From Ichthyophis bannanicus (Eukaryota; Chordata; Amphibia; Gymnophiona; Ichthyophiidae): a stretch of 64,000 bases of DNA. Shown piece by piece: positions 56,204 to 64,000 of the stretch. The position numbers were made by a program, and so were the translations under genes. Location of the stretch: positions 174,499,043 through 174,563,042 of the forward strand of contig CM066031.1 of the NCBI GenBank assembly GCA_033557465.1, read 5' to 3'. Every line of letters starts with the position of its first letter. The stretch's first letter is position 1. Under the pieces are notes generated by a model that was not told the DNA's origin, made no database searches, and saw only the letters and a program-made list of their open reading frames with translations.

Positions 56204-56345
56204 GGGGTATGTTTACTAAACTGCGGTAACGTTACAGACCGCGCATTATGTAACGTTAACGCTTGTTAGGTAACGTTAACACTCGGTATGTAACGTTAAC
56301 GCGCGATAATGTTGCTTAACGATCGTTAACGTTCCCGGTCACGGT
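56204..56345. repeat. GTTAACG-rich subterminal repeats of element D
   Basis: GTAACGTTAACGC-type words recur five or six times just inside the end. Element A has comparable GATAACGTTA repeats just inside its matching end (15830-15945). Such subterminal repeats often bind transposase, which is an inference here. Confidence 0.55.
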
Positions 56346-56524
56346 AAACACCGCAGAGGGTGGAGAGAGGGCGGGGGAAGGGGGTCAATGGGTGGGGAGT
56401 GGGCGGGAGAGGCTCCCTGCACACTAATGCGCTGTACTGAAGAGCTGAATCCTACTACAAATGAAAACCTGCCGTTAGATGCACATTTGCAGGAGAGAGA
56501 AACCATTTCAGTGTCAGCAATGTA

Positions 56525-56948
56525 TAGAAACATAGAAACATAGAAACATGATGACAGAAAAAGACCACATGGCCTATCTAGTCTGTCCTTCCATAACAAC
56601 AACTACAACAGTCCACTTTTTACCTTTAGAGATCCTCTGTGTTGGTCCCATGCTTTTTTGAATTCAGTTACTGTCCTCATCTCTACCACCTCCACTGGGA
56701 GACTATTCCATGGATCCACTACTCTTTCTGTAAAGAAATATTTCCGCATATCACTCCTGAATTTATCTCCCTTCACCCTCATCCATTGTCCCCTCGTAAC
56801 AGAACTTGCTTTCAAATGAAAGAGGCTCTCTCCCTGAACATTTATGCCACGGAGGTATTTAAACATCTCAATCATATCACCTCTATCCCGCCTTTCCTCT
56901 AAGGTGTACATATTAAGATCCTTAAGTCTGTCCTCATATGCTTTATAA
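56525..56948 (-). pseudogene. CR1 C-terminal domain and 3' tail
   Basis: The minus-strand frame 56603-56911 reads YTLEERRDRGDMIEMFKYLR, RVKGDKFRSDMRKYFFTERV and VVDPWNSLPVEVVEM, ending at a normal CR1 C-terminus. The tail has TAGGCCATGTGGTC and repeats of TTTCTATGTTTCTATG. Same subfamily as 36135-38520. Confidence 0.8.
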
Positions 56949-57313
56949 TGAAGCTCATGTGTATATTTTTTAAAGCAAGGTTACTTTCATTTTTGCTGTT
57001 TTAGGGGAACTTTCCTTGAGCACAGTAGGTTGCTGAACTCCAGTAACCTCCTCAGGTTTAGAAACTGCTAACACCTAATCAGGTGTTAGTTCCCTCCCTA
57101 CCCACCCCGACTCCCATCCACCTCTAGTGAGAAGTCTTGCTTTATAGGGCACCTCCCCCTTTAACAAATCACAGTGAATTGGACCAGCACATTTGTATAT
57201 AAATAAAGAGATTTAACTGCTTTTTCTCTGAAAGGACAGCTGTGAAACCGGCTGGTACTTGGTAGATCTCTCTCTTTTGCTTTAACAGATACCTAAGCTC
57301 CACGAACAGAACA
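56949..57313 (+). other. CR1 5' untranslated region
   Basis: Sequence upstream of ORF1 with no other feature. It includes AACACCTAATCAGGTGTTAG, a 20-bp palindrome-like word (57069-57088). The exact transcription start is unknown. Confidence 0.5.
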
Positions 57314-58258
57314 ATGGCTGCGAAAAATCGTATTGCTAAAGCTGTTGCCTCCGTTACAGCTTCTGCCTCGGTCCAGTCAGAGGTCCTAATGCCTGTTGAA
57401 GGACTGGTTCCATGTGCAGGGTGCCTGCATGCTGAAGCTCTGAGGAAACAAGTGGAGGAACTCAGAGAGGAGGTGGCGAGGCTGAGGAGCATTCAAGACA
57501 GTGAGAAGTACATTGATGAGATGCTTCTTGCAGCAACCAGGCTCTCCAGCACAGGAGAAGATGGGTGCCAACAGAATGTCGATGGTTGGACACAAGTCAC
57601 CAGGGCCTGAAAAATCACCAATCCAACTTCTCCAGCCCTTGAATTGAAGAACCATTATGCAGCCCTGGAAGTGGAGGAGGTGAAAGCATCCCTGGAAAGG
57701 GAAGAACCAGAGTTCAAGTACCCCAAAGTTGCGGAATCAGTGACCAGAAGGAAACGAAGGGTAGTGGTGGTTGGAGACTCTCTTCTGAGGGGTACTGAGG
57801 CGTCCATCTGCCGACCAGACTTGATGTCCAGAGAGGTATGCTGTCTGCCTGGTGCCAAAATCCAAGATGTTACGGAGAGTTTGCCGAGACTCATCAAGCC
57901 AACTGACTATTACCCAATGTTGATAATCCATGTTGGAACAAATGATACTGCCAGGTATACCTCGGAACGTATCAAAAGTGACTTCATGGGTCTGGGACAG
58001 AGGGTGAAGCAGTTAGGTGCACAGGTGGTGTTCTCTTCAATCCTCCCTGCTGAGGGTAAAGGCCAAGGCAGAGAGGCTCACATCCTGGAGATGAATGCAT
58101 GGCTGTGTGGATGGTGTCATCGAGAGCGTTTTGGTTTCCTAGACCATGGGATGCTGTTCCAAGGGTTGCAGAGCAGAGATGGCATCCATCTGTCCAAGAA
58201 AGTTCAACGCATCTTTGGTAGTAGACTGGCTAATCTACTGAAGAGGGCTTTAAACTAG
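57314..58258 (+). pseudogene. CR1 ORF1: coiled coil plus SGNH esterase, one in-frame stop
   Basis: Two frames (57314-57610 and 57644-58258) are in the same phase and are separated only by a TGA at 57608-57610, so this is one 314-codon ORF1 with a single nonsense mutation. Residues 37-65 form a coiled coil (ALRKQVEELREEVARLRS). The second half is an SGNH/GDSL hydrolase: VVVVGDSLLRGTE (block I), LPGAKIQDV, IIHVGTND (block III) and SRDGIHLSKK (Asp-His block V). CR1 ORF1 proteins are known to carry such an esterase with a role in retrotransposition. ORF2 starts 74 bp later in another frame. Confidence 0.88.
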
Positions 58259-58332
58259 ATACGTTGGGGATGGGTGAAGAAAGCCCCCAGGTAAGTGAAA
58301 GCCCCTAGGTAGGTGATACATTAAATACCTTT

Positions 58333-59610
58333 ATGGAAATGGGTAACAGGGGTAACATATGGAAAGCAGTGTGTATTAATGCCTGTAGCATGGGAAATAA
58401 GATCCCTGAAGTTGAAGCTTTGGTGGGAGTGGCTGACTTGGATTTAGTGGCAGTTACAGAAACATGGTTCACAGAAAACCATGACTGGGATGCAACTATA
58501 CCTGGCTATACTTTATTCAGAAAGGACAGGGTAGGAAGAAGGGGAGGAGGAGTGGCACTATATGTAAAAACTAATATTAAAGCTTTGGAATTACAGAGCT
58601 TAAAAGGGAGAGACGAGGCATTGTGGGTTAAACTAGAAAGAGGGAAAGAGAAATCTATTTGCATTGGTGTGATATACAGACCTTCCTCACAAGAGGAAGA
58701 GGTGGACAGAGAGTTAATTGAAGACATACGCAGCATTGCTAGGAAAGGGGAAGTGCTACTGATAGGAGATTTCAATATGCCAGATGTTGATTGGCACATT
58801 CCTGCTGCAGTATCATCTAGAAGTAAGGAGATCCTGGATTCTCTACAGGGAGAACTATTCAGGCAATTGATAACAGACCCCACACGTGAAGGGGCCATAC
58901 TGGACTTGGTGCTTATCAATGGTGAAAGTGTTTCTGATGTTGTAGTGGGAGATCATTTTGCATCCAGTGATCACCAGATGGTGTTGTTCAGTATTAGGAC
59001 TAGGGCTGTTAGAATCCATTCCAAGGTGAGGATCTTAGACTTTAGGAAGACTAACTTTGCAAAGATGGGCCAATACCTCAGGGAGTCGTTAGTGGGATGG
59101 GAACCACTGGGGGATGTAGAAAAACAGTGGGCAAAACTGAAAGGGGGTATTTTAAAGGCAACCAACCTTTTTGTTAAAATGGTAAATAAAGGCAAAAGGA
59201 ACAGGAGACCGCTATGGTTTTCAAAGGAAGTAGTTGAAAAAGTGAAGAAAAAGAGGGAGGCCTTCATGAAATACAAGAGATCACAGAGAGAGGAAGACAG
59301 GCATCTGTATTTGGAAAAACTTAGAGAAGCTAACAAAGTAGTCAAGAAAGCAAAGATTCAAAAGGAGGAGGAAATAGCCAATGCAATAAAATGGGGGGAT
59401 AATACATTTTTCAGATATATTAGTGAGAATAGGAAGGGCAAAAGTGGTATTGTCAGACTCAAGGGTGCAGGGGTGGAATATGTAGAAGCTGATAAGGATA
59501 AAGCGGAATTGCTTAACAAATATTTTTGTTCTGTGTTCACAGATGAAGAACCAGGAGCAGGACCTCAGAAAACACCCACAAATAAGAACAGAAGGCGAGG
59601 GACATCTTGA
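58333..59610 (+). CDS. CR1 ORF2 part 1: endonuclease and linker, intact
   Basis: A 425-codon frame. The APE-like endonuclease shows VCINACSMGNKIPEV (about residue 13), VAVTETWFTEN (about 38), GGGVALYVK, CIGVIYRPSSQEE (about 110), VLLIGDFNMPDVDW (about 140), GAILDLVLIN and FASSDHQMVLF (about 209), with all catalytic residues readable. The linker follows with a lysine-rich helix (EVVEKVKKKREAFMKYKRS) and KAELLNKYFCSVFTDEE. The frame is lost near 59570; RT continues in frame at 59543. Confidence 0.88.
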   Translation: MEMGNRGNIWKAVCINACSMGNKIPEVEALVGVADLDLVAVTETWFTENHDWDATIPGYTLFRKDRVGRRGGGVALYVKTNIKALELQSLKGRDEALWVKLERGKEKSICIGVIYRPSSQEEEVDRELIEDIRSIARKGEVLLIGDFNMPDVDWHIPAAVSSRSKEILDSLQGELFRQLITDPTREGAILDLVLINGESVSDVVVGDHFASSDHQMVLFSIRTRAVRIHSKVRILDFRKTNFAKMGQYLRESLVGWEPLGDVEKQWAKLKGGILKATNLFVKMVNKGKRNRRPLWFSKEVVEKVKKKREAFMKYKRSQREEDRHLYLEKLREANKVVKKAKIQKEEEIANAIKWGDNTFFRYISENRKGKSGIVRLKGAGVEYVEADKDKAELLNKYFCSVFTDEEPGAGPQKTPTNKNRRRGTS

Positions 59611-60119
59611 ACAATTTTCAGAAGACTGTGTTCGTGAGAAACTAGCTCAACTTAAAGTAGACAAAGCGATGGGACCAGATGGGATACACCCTAGAATACT
59701 GAGGGAACTTGGGGACGTTCTAGCAACTCCACTGACTGACCTTTTCAATGCCTCGTTGGAGTCAGGAGTGGTGCCAAAGGACTGGAGAGAGGCTCATGTG
59801 GTGCCTTTACACAAAAGCGGAAGTAAGGATGTGGTTGAAAACTACAGGCAGGTTAGTTTAACTTTGGTGGTGAGTAAATTATTGGAAACGCTGCTGAAAG
59901 AGAAAATAGTGAGGTTTTTGGAGTCCAGCGGATTACCGGATCCGAGGCAGCATGGATTCACCAGAGGCAGGTCTTCTCAGACAAATCTGATTGATTTCTT
60001 TGACTGGGTGACCAGGGAGTTGGACCGAGGGAGAGCTCTAGATGTGGTGTATTTAGATTTCAGTAAAGCCTTTGACACTGCTCCTCACAGGCGACTTATA
60101 AACAAACTGAGCACCCTGG
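59543..60119 (+). pseudogene. CR1 ORF2 part 2: start of reverse transcriptase, truncated
   Basis: The frame reads LAQLKVDKAMGPDGIHPRIL (motif 0), PKDWREAHVVPLHKSG, SKLLETLLKEKIVRFLE, RQHGFTRGRSSQTNLIDFFD and LDVVYLDFSKAFDTAPH, then breaks at the inversion point near 60119. The frame listed to 60235 continues into reversed sequence and is not RT beyond that. The VPQG and YADD/FADD boxes are not on this strand. Confidence 0.85.
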
Positions 60120-60486
60120 GGCACACCACTGGTAACATCCTTCTCCTCAGAGTAAGCTCCATTTACTTGTACTCTTTGTCGCCTCCCACCCAACCAATTT
60201 CTAACCCAAGCAGTAACTTTAGGGTCCGTCCCTAGGGTGCTCAGTTTGTTTATAAGTCGCCTGTGAGGAACAGTGTCAAAGGCTTTATTGAAATCTAAAT
60301 ACACCACATCTAGAGCTCTCCCTCGGTCCAACTCCCTGGTCACTCAGTCAAAGAAATCAATCAGATTTGTCTGACAAGACCTGCCTCTGGTGAATCCATG
60401 CTGCCTCGGATCCTGTAATCCGCTGGACTCCAGAAACCTCACTATTTTCTCTTTCAGCAGCGTTTCCAATAATTTACTCATAGCAT
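60120..60486 (-). pseudogene. CR1 RT fragment in inverted orientation
   Basis: The minus strand reads SKLLETLLKEKIVRFLE, RQHGFTRGRSCQTNLIDFFD, LDVVYLDFNKAFDTVPH, VRNWLGGRRQRVQVNGAY and DVTSGVPQG. Its part at 60232-60486 is the inverted counterpart of 59870-60119 with about seven differences in 250 bp by eye. The two arms could form a hairpin with a 112-bp loop. Confidence 0.85.
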
Positions 60487-60659
60487 AGACAGGGAGCCCA
60501 AGAAACATGATAGTACTACTCCATGTCCAGCACCAGAACAGTGCCCAAGTATGAAAGGCCACTATGGCGATGGTGCAAGTGGGGCATAGGAGGCTGCAGG
60601 CGGGACATGTAGCGGGGGCAGCAGGGGCACAGGGTGGACTGGGTGGGCACCTAGGTGGC

Positions 60660-60795
60660 ACATAGGAACATAGAAACCGTAAATCATCATGACAGCAGCT
60701 GACAAAGTCCAAACACAATCCACTTACATCTACCTGGTCCACCCGAGCTAACAGTTGCCAGGGAACTGACTTGACATCCCCTCCAGCCAAACCTC
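60660..60795 (-). mobile_element. Small CR1 tail fragment in element D
   Basis: ACATAGGAACATAGAAACCG and ATGACAGCAGCTGACAAAG resemble the CR1 tail at 56525. Short and uncertain. Confidence 0.4.
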
Positions 60796-61134
60796 CCCCA
60801 AGTGGAAAGAACAGATTAATGGTAGGCGGTGATGGGGGGGGGGAATGTGAGGATACTCATGTATGCCCCATGCCCCAGACTCCACTCCCTAGGTGACCAC
60901 CTACCCACGCAGTGGATGGCCTGGGACTGCGCACTACCAGCATCGACAGCATATGGCCATGTCAGCATGGTAGGGGAGTGTGTGCCCGTGCTGGAGGGGG
61001 CAGTGGCACCTGCCTGCAGTGGACCTAGGCCATGCCCTATACCAGTACATGGTGTGCAGTGCAACAAAAAAGCTCTGGCTGAGGAAAGGTACAGGTAGCC
61101 CCAGGGACAACCATGCATCTGTAGCAACAGTGTT

Positions 61135-61220
61135 GTGCAGTACACACATTGAGTGTGTCCAGAAGCAAAGGGTCACAGGTTCAAGCCCCAGCTGTGGTTC
61201 CTGCAGAGCATGTCCTTATG
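61135..61220 (+). repeat. tRNA-like module 1 in element D
   Basis: GCAGTACACACATTGAGTG ... GGTCACAGGTTCAAGCCCC contains a good B-box match (GGTTCAAGCCC). It matches B (26905), A (reverse, 14925) and C (reverse, 41525). Confidence 0.55.
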
Positions 61221-61482
61221 TTTTATCCTACAATGCAGATACAGCAGCAACATGTGCAACGCCCAAAGCAGCAGCGAACAGGAGTACAAACACCCACTCA
61301 CACAGGCTCCACAATCCAAAGATGCATGGAGAGTCGGGCTGTTGGCCCCAGCATTGAGCTGCAGTTATCACCAGGGCACTACTACTACCTCCTGCACAGT
61401 TTAACAATGTCGGCACTGTGATCAGGACCAGTGTGGCGGGCAGGGTTGCCAACCACCCCTTTCTCTATACAATGCTGCAATA

Positions 61483-61528
61483 AGAGTGTGTGTGTGTGTA
61501 TGTGTGTGTGTGTGTGTGTGTGTATGTC
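61483..61528. repeat. (TG)n microsatellite
   Basis: About 22 TG units with two TATG interruptions. A shorter GT run is at 27243-27262 in element B. Confidence 0.9.
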
Positions 61529-62769
61529 TATCCATTGTTTTGTGGCTGCCCACACCTCATCAGGCCCACAATATCCCACTGTTACCAGCATTAGCCTGAA
61601 TATGTGCATAATGAGGAGCAAAGTGTTGTGGGTATGGCCCGGACAGGGCGAATTGGCCAGGATGCATCTTCACAGGGTGTGGGGTGATGGCTGGGACACT
61701 GTAGTGTCCGACCACCACCTGCATGGACAGGGTGGCCACAGCATGGCATGCTGGGAGGGCACTCACTCTGACCAAGCAGTGACCATGGCATGTTTAGGTT
61801 CCCACATAGCACTCTATATTACTTGTCTCCAGTGATCCTGTTGTGTCTTCAGTGTTGGGGGCCACAATCACTGAGATGCCTGCTTGGTACACATAGTTAC
61901 TCTGTAAGCATGCACTATGGACTGGCTAGTGGACTGTCTGCAGTTAGGCTGTGCATTGTCAGAACACCTGTGTAGTGCGGTTTGACTGTGCTGTCTGCTG
62001 GTGACTGGCAGACAGTGGTGTAAGGCAGTTGGGGTTTTCAAGAGCTAGCCCCATCATTGATGCTGGTCTGCCATGGCCACAGGTATGGCTCTAGCACACC
62101 AACCCTGGAGGGCTGTCACATACCAGCAGGATGGAGGTTGCTTCACAGGGTCTGGGGCACCTGTTCCTTACCTACAAAATGGGTTATGTGAGCTCTTTGG
62201 GGTATGTAGTATATACCACTTTGAACTATCAAGGCACTGCTACACAAACCTTATGCAAGTTTAGAAACCCCTCTGCCCTGATAACAGGTGCCCATGACAG
62301 GCAGACCCTAACACAGGGTACACACTAATCTGGGTGGTGCCTGGTCTCAGAGGGCAACATGTGACTGCAGGATACAGATGGACACCAAATTACTTTCAGC
62401 TGCACTGCAAGGAACACCTGTCATACACTGGCAGTGATGGGGATGTACAGCAGGGCCTATCTCTAGCACCACATTTACTGCAAACCTAGTGCTGGGCACG
62501 CATCCTATCCCTCAGGGAGAACACAGAACCTGCACAATGGCATGGTCTGTAGCTACTCTGTGCCAGTATCACACACTGTCAGTTCGTCTTTCCAAGCTGA
62601 GGTACCGGAGAGGTGCAGACCCCATTTGCTGATCAGCTGTAGACAGCTATTCAGCATGTGCATTGCATCATGGGTACTGGTGGGGTTACCCTATACTGGC
62701 ACTCAGAGCAGATAGTTTGTGTGGTGACCTGCATTCCTTCTGTACCCAGCCATTGTTGTGGCATACACC

Positions 62770-62835
62770 ACGGAGGTATAGCCTACTGGTTAATACAATG
62801 CCGTTTATGGGTTCAATTCCTCATTGTTCCCTCTT
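62770..62835 (+). repeat. tRNA-like module 2 in element D
   Basis: GGTATAGCCTACTGGTTAAT (A-box-like) and TGGGTTCAATTCCTCA (B-box-like, about 35 bp later). The same unit occurs twice, inverted, in element A (12370 and 12775). Confidence 0.55.
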
Positions 62836-63399
62836 CTCATGCTTGTCCTACTCAAATATGTGCATGCCTGTAACAGTCATGTTTTTTCAGATTTGTGCTG
62901 CCAGCCCATAATACCCTTGCAACAATTGCCAACATTCCCTCGGTCCGTCTATCTGCGTCTGTCAGCTGTGTAGTGTCCTATCCTGCACTGCTACCTTTTC
63001 CTGCATTGTGCCTCTTCATGCTTGCCTCACCTGTGCCTGATCTGCATGGCACCACTCCTCTGTCCACCCATCATTGTAACTATCCTGCCACCTCTGCCTC
63101 CACTGGGGGATACATATTCCCATCGTCTGCCACCAACTGTCTTTCCAGTACTTTACATTGCCAACACCCTGTGCTGTGGTACAGTTGCCCCCACCATGTT
63201 TGTCATCAATACTGGCAGCCATATTGGATGCCCACAGATATGGCAGGTCCAGCGGCTCCCAGCTCTCCCTCCTTCACTCACCTGTTCATTGCCTTTCCTG
63301 AGTGTTCTATCTAGTGTTAGGGCTACATCTGTCTCTGTTCCTCACAGGTCATGCATGTCATCCTGCAGCACCTTGCAGCCCTTAGACCACACTAACCTA

Positions 63400-63765
63400 G
63401 GGCACCATAACCTTGTTAGGCCACCATAACCCAGGGTGCCCTCTAAGGTGCCCTGTCCAGGGGTGCCTAATACGGCGCTTAGCCTAAGGAGCCCTACTGT
63501 ATAGGGCACCTTACAAAGCGCCTTATGAGGCACCTTACAATGCACCTTATAAGGCACCTAACAAGGCACCTTATAAGGTACCTTATAGGGCACCTAACAA
63601 GGCACCTTATAAGGCACCTTACTTATACGACACCTTACAAGGCACCTTATAAGGCACCTTACTTATACGGCACCTTACAAGGCACCTAACAAGGCGCCTT
63701 GTAATGTGCCTTGTAAGGTGCCTTATAAGGTGCCTTTTAAGGTGCCTTATGAGGCGCCTTGTTGC
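63400..63765. repeat. Palindromic GGCACCTTATAA repeat array in element D
   Basis: GGCACCTTATAA/GGCACCTAACAA-type units of 11-12 bp recur about 20 times from 63505. The direction flips near 63690-63700 to units of TTATAAGGTGCC, so the array is inverted about its end. A small version lies at the centre of the inverted duplication in element A (12555-12620). Confidence 0.8.
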
Positions 63766-63949
63766 GCATGTTAGTTTGTAACATGCCTTAGCTGATATGG
63801 CTTGCTGTAACAATGCACCGCCCATGCCTTTATATTGGCATCTGTACCTTTACCGCGGAACCTAACGCAAATGACACCGCAGTTTAGTAAATATACCCCT
63901 TACATTATACATTCGTTTTTATTGCACAGATCTCTAAAGATATCTCTAA

Positions 63950-64000
63950 CTCTTAGGTGAATGTTTACTAAAGTGTTTTAAGCAGTTAGCATGAGTTGTA
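63950..64000 (+). mobile_element. Start of another MITE, cut by the window end
   Basis: GGTGAATGTTTACTAAAGTG resembles the left ends of the Harbinger-like MITEs here, but the element runs off the window. Confidence 0.35.

Larger units (their letters stand above)
56525..60486 (-). mobile_element. Rearranged CR1 insertion in element D
   Basis: Three blocks: 56525-56948 minus strand (3' tail and C-terminal domain), 56949-60119 plus strand (5' UTR, ORF1, endonuclease, start of RT), and 60120-60486 minus strand (RT middle, overlapping the previous block by about 250 bp). Element D resumes directly on both sides, so all three look like one insertion event or a later inversion of one. Confidence 0.65.
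56204..63899 (+). mobile_element. Element D: Harbinger-ended non-coding element split by a CR1
   Basis: It begins GGGGTATGTTTACTAAACTG and ends CAGTTTAGTAAATATACCCC, with TTA duplicated on both sides (56201-56203, 63900-63902). Without the CR1 insertion (56525-60486) it is about 3.7 kb. Shared blocks include TTGCAGGAGAGAGAAACC (56488; reverse in A at 15645), AGGGAGCCCAAG (60491), the tRNA-like modules (61135, 62770), GTGCTGGGCAC (62493) and GTGCATTGCATCATGGGTA (62658). No transposase or other domain is recognised. Confidence 0.72.

Noticed and set aside
60120..60235. C-terminal extension of the plus-strand CR1 RT frame
   Set aside because: This is antisense reading of the inverted CR1 block, not coding.
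61149..63429. Frames up to 139 codons in element D
   Set aside because: Composition-driven, not conserved in A or B, and no domain.

Overview
The window looks like repeat-dense, non-coding DNA from a vertebrate nuclear genome. It carries L2-, CR1- and L1/Tx1-clade LINEs, MIR-like CORE-SINEs with L2-type tails, hAT/Harbinger/Tc1 DNA-transposon derivatives and a gammaretrovirus-like provirus. There are no bacterial-style genes, operons, rRNAs or CRISPR arrays. The repeat mix and the wording of the CR1 tails suggest a non-mammalian tetrapod, perhaps a caecilian amphibian; that placement is an inference from general familiarity and is weak. I recognise no host protein-coding exon. Almost all long open frames belong to retroelements, and most are broken.

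Layout. 1-16790: one old minus-strand L1/Tx1 element cut into pieces by later insertions. These are a 10.25-kb provirus (915-11165) with two identical 640-bp LTRs, a MITE inside a MITE (11231-11441), a palindromic MITE (11751-11876), and a MITE (12125-16348) that holds a 3.8-kb Harbinger-ended element (A, 12184-15964). The provirus lacks gag, protease and most of RT; an L2 LINE (about 2316-7974) with eight ~144-bp 5' monomers sits in their place. 17979-22321: two CR1 copies head to head. 22322-24045: a truncated L2. 25130-29735: element B, a second copy of the large Harbinger-ended family. 29739-35984: mostly unassigned DNA with a pyrimidine-rich decayed repeat, a SINE and microsatellites. 35985-39420: a CR1 holding a second CR1, which holds an L2, plus a SINE. 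39960-42136: element C. 42320-46118: two CR1 fragments and SINEs. 47993-49505: a probable 1.5-kb solo LTR with a 392-codon open frame. 49799-54088: Tc1 and L2 copies. 54089-54570: an L1 ORF1 fragment. 56204-63899: element D, split by a rearranged, nearly full-length CR1 with ORF1 (esterase) and ORF2.

How it fits together. The autonomous parts seen are LINE endonuclease/reverse transcriptases and a CR1 ORF1 esterase. The SINEs carry tRNA-like heads and L2-like tails, which fits mobilisation in trans by L2. The four large Harbinger-ended copies (A-D) share internal tRNA-like modules but no recognisable protein, and together fill about a fifth of the window. Nesting order and target-site duplications give a relative age sequence for much of the region. 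All homology calls were made by eye; no database search was run.
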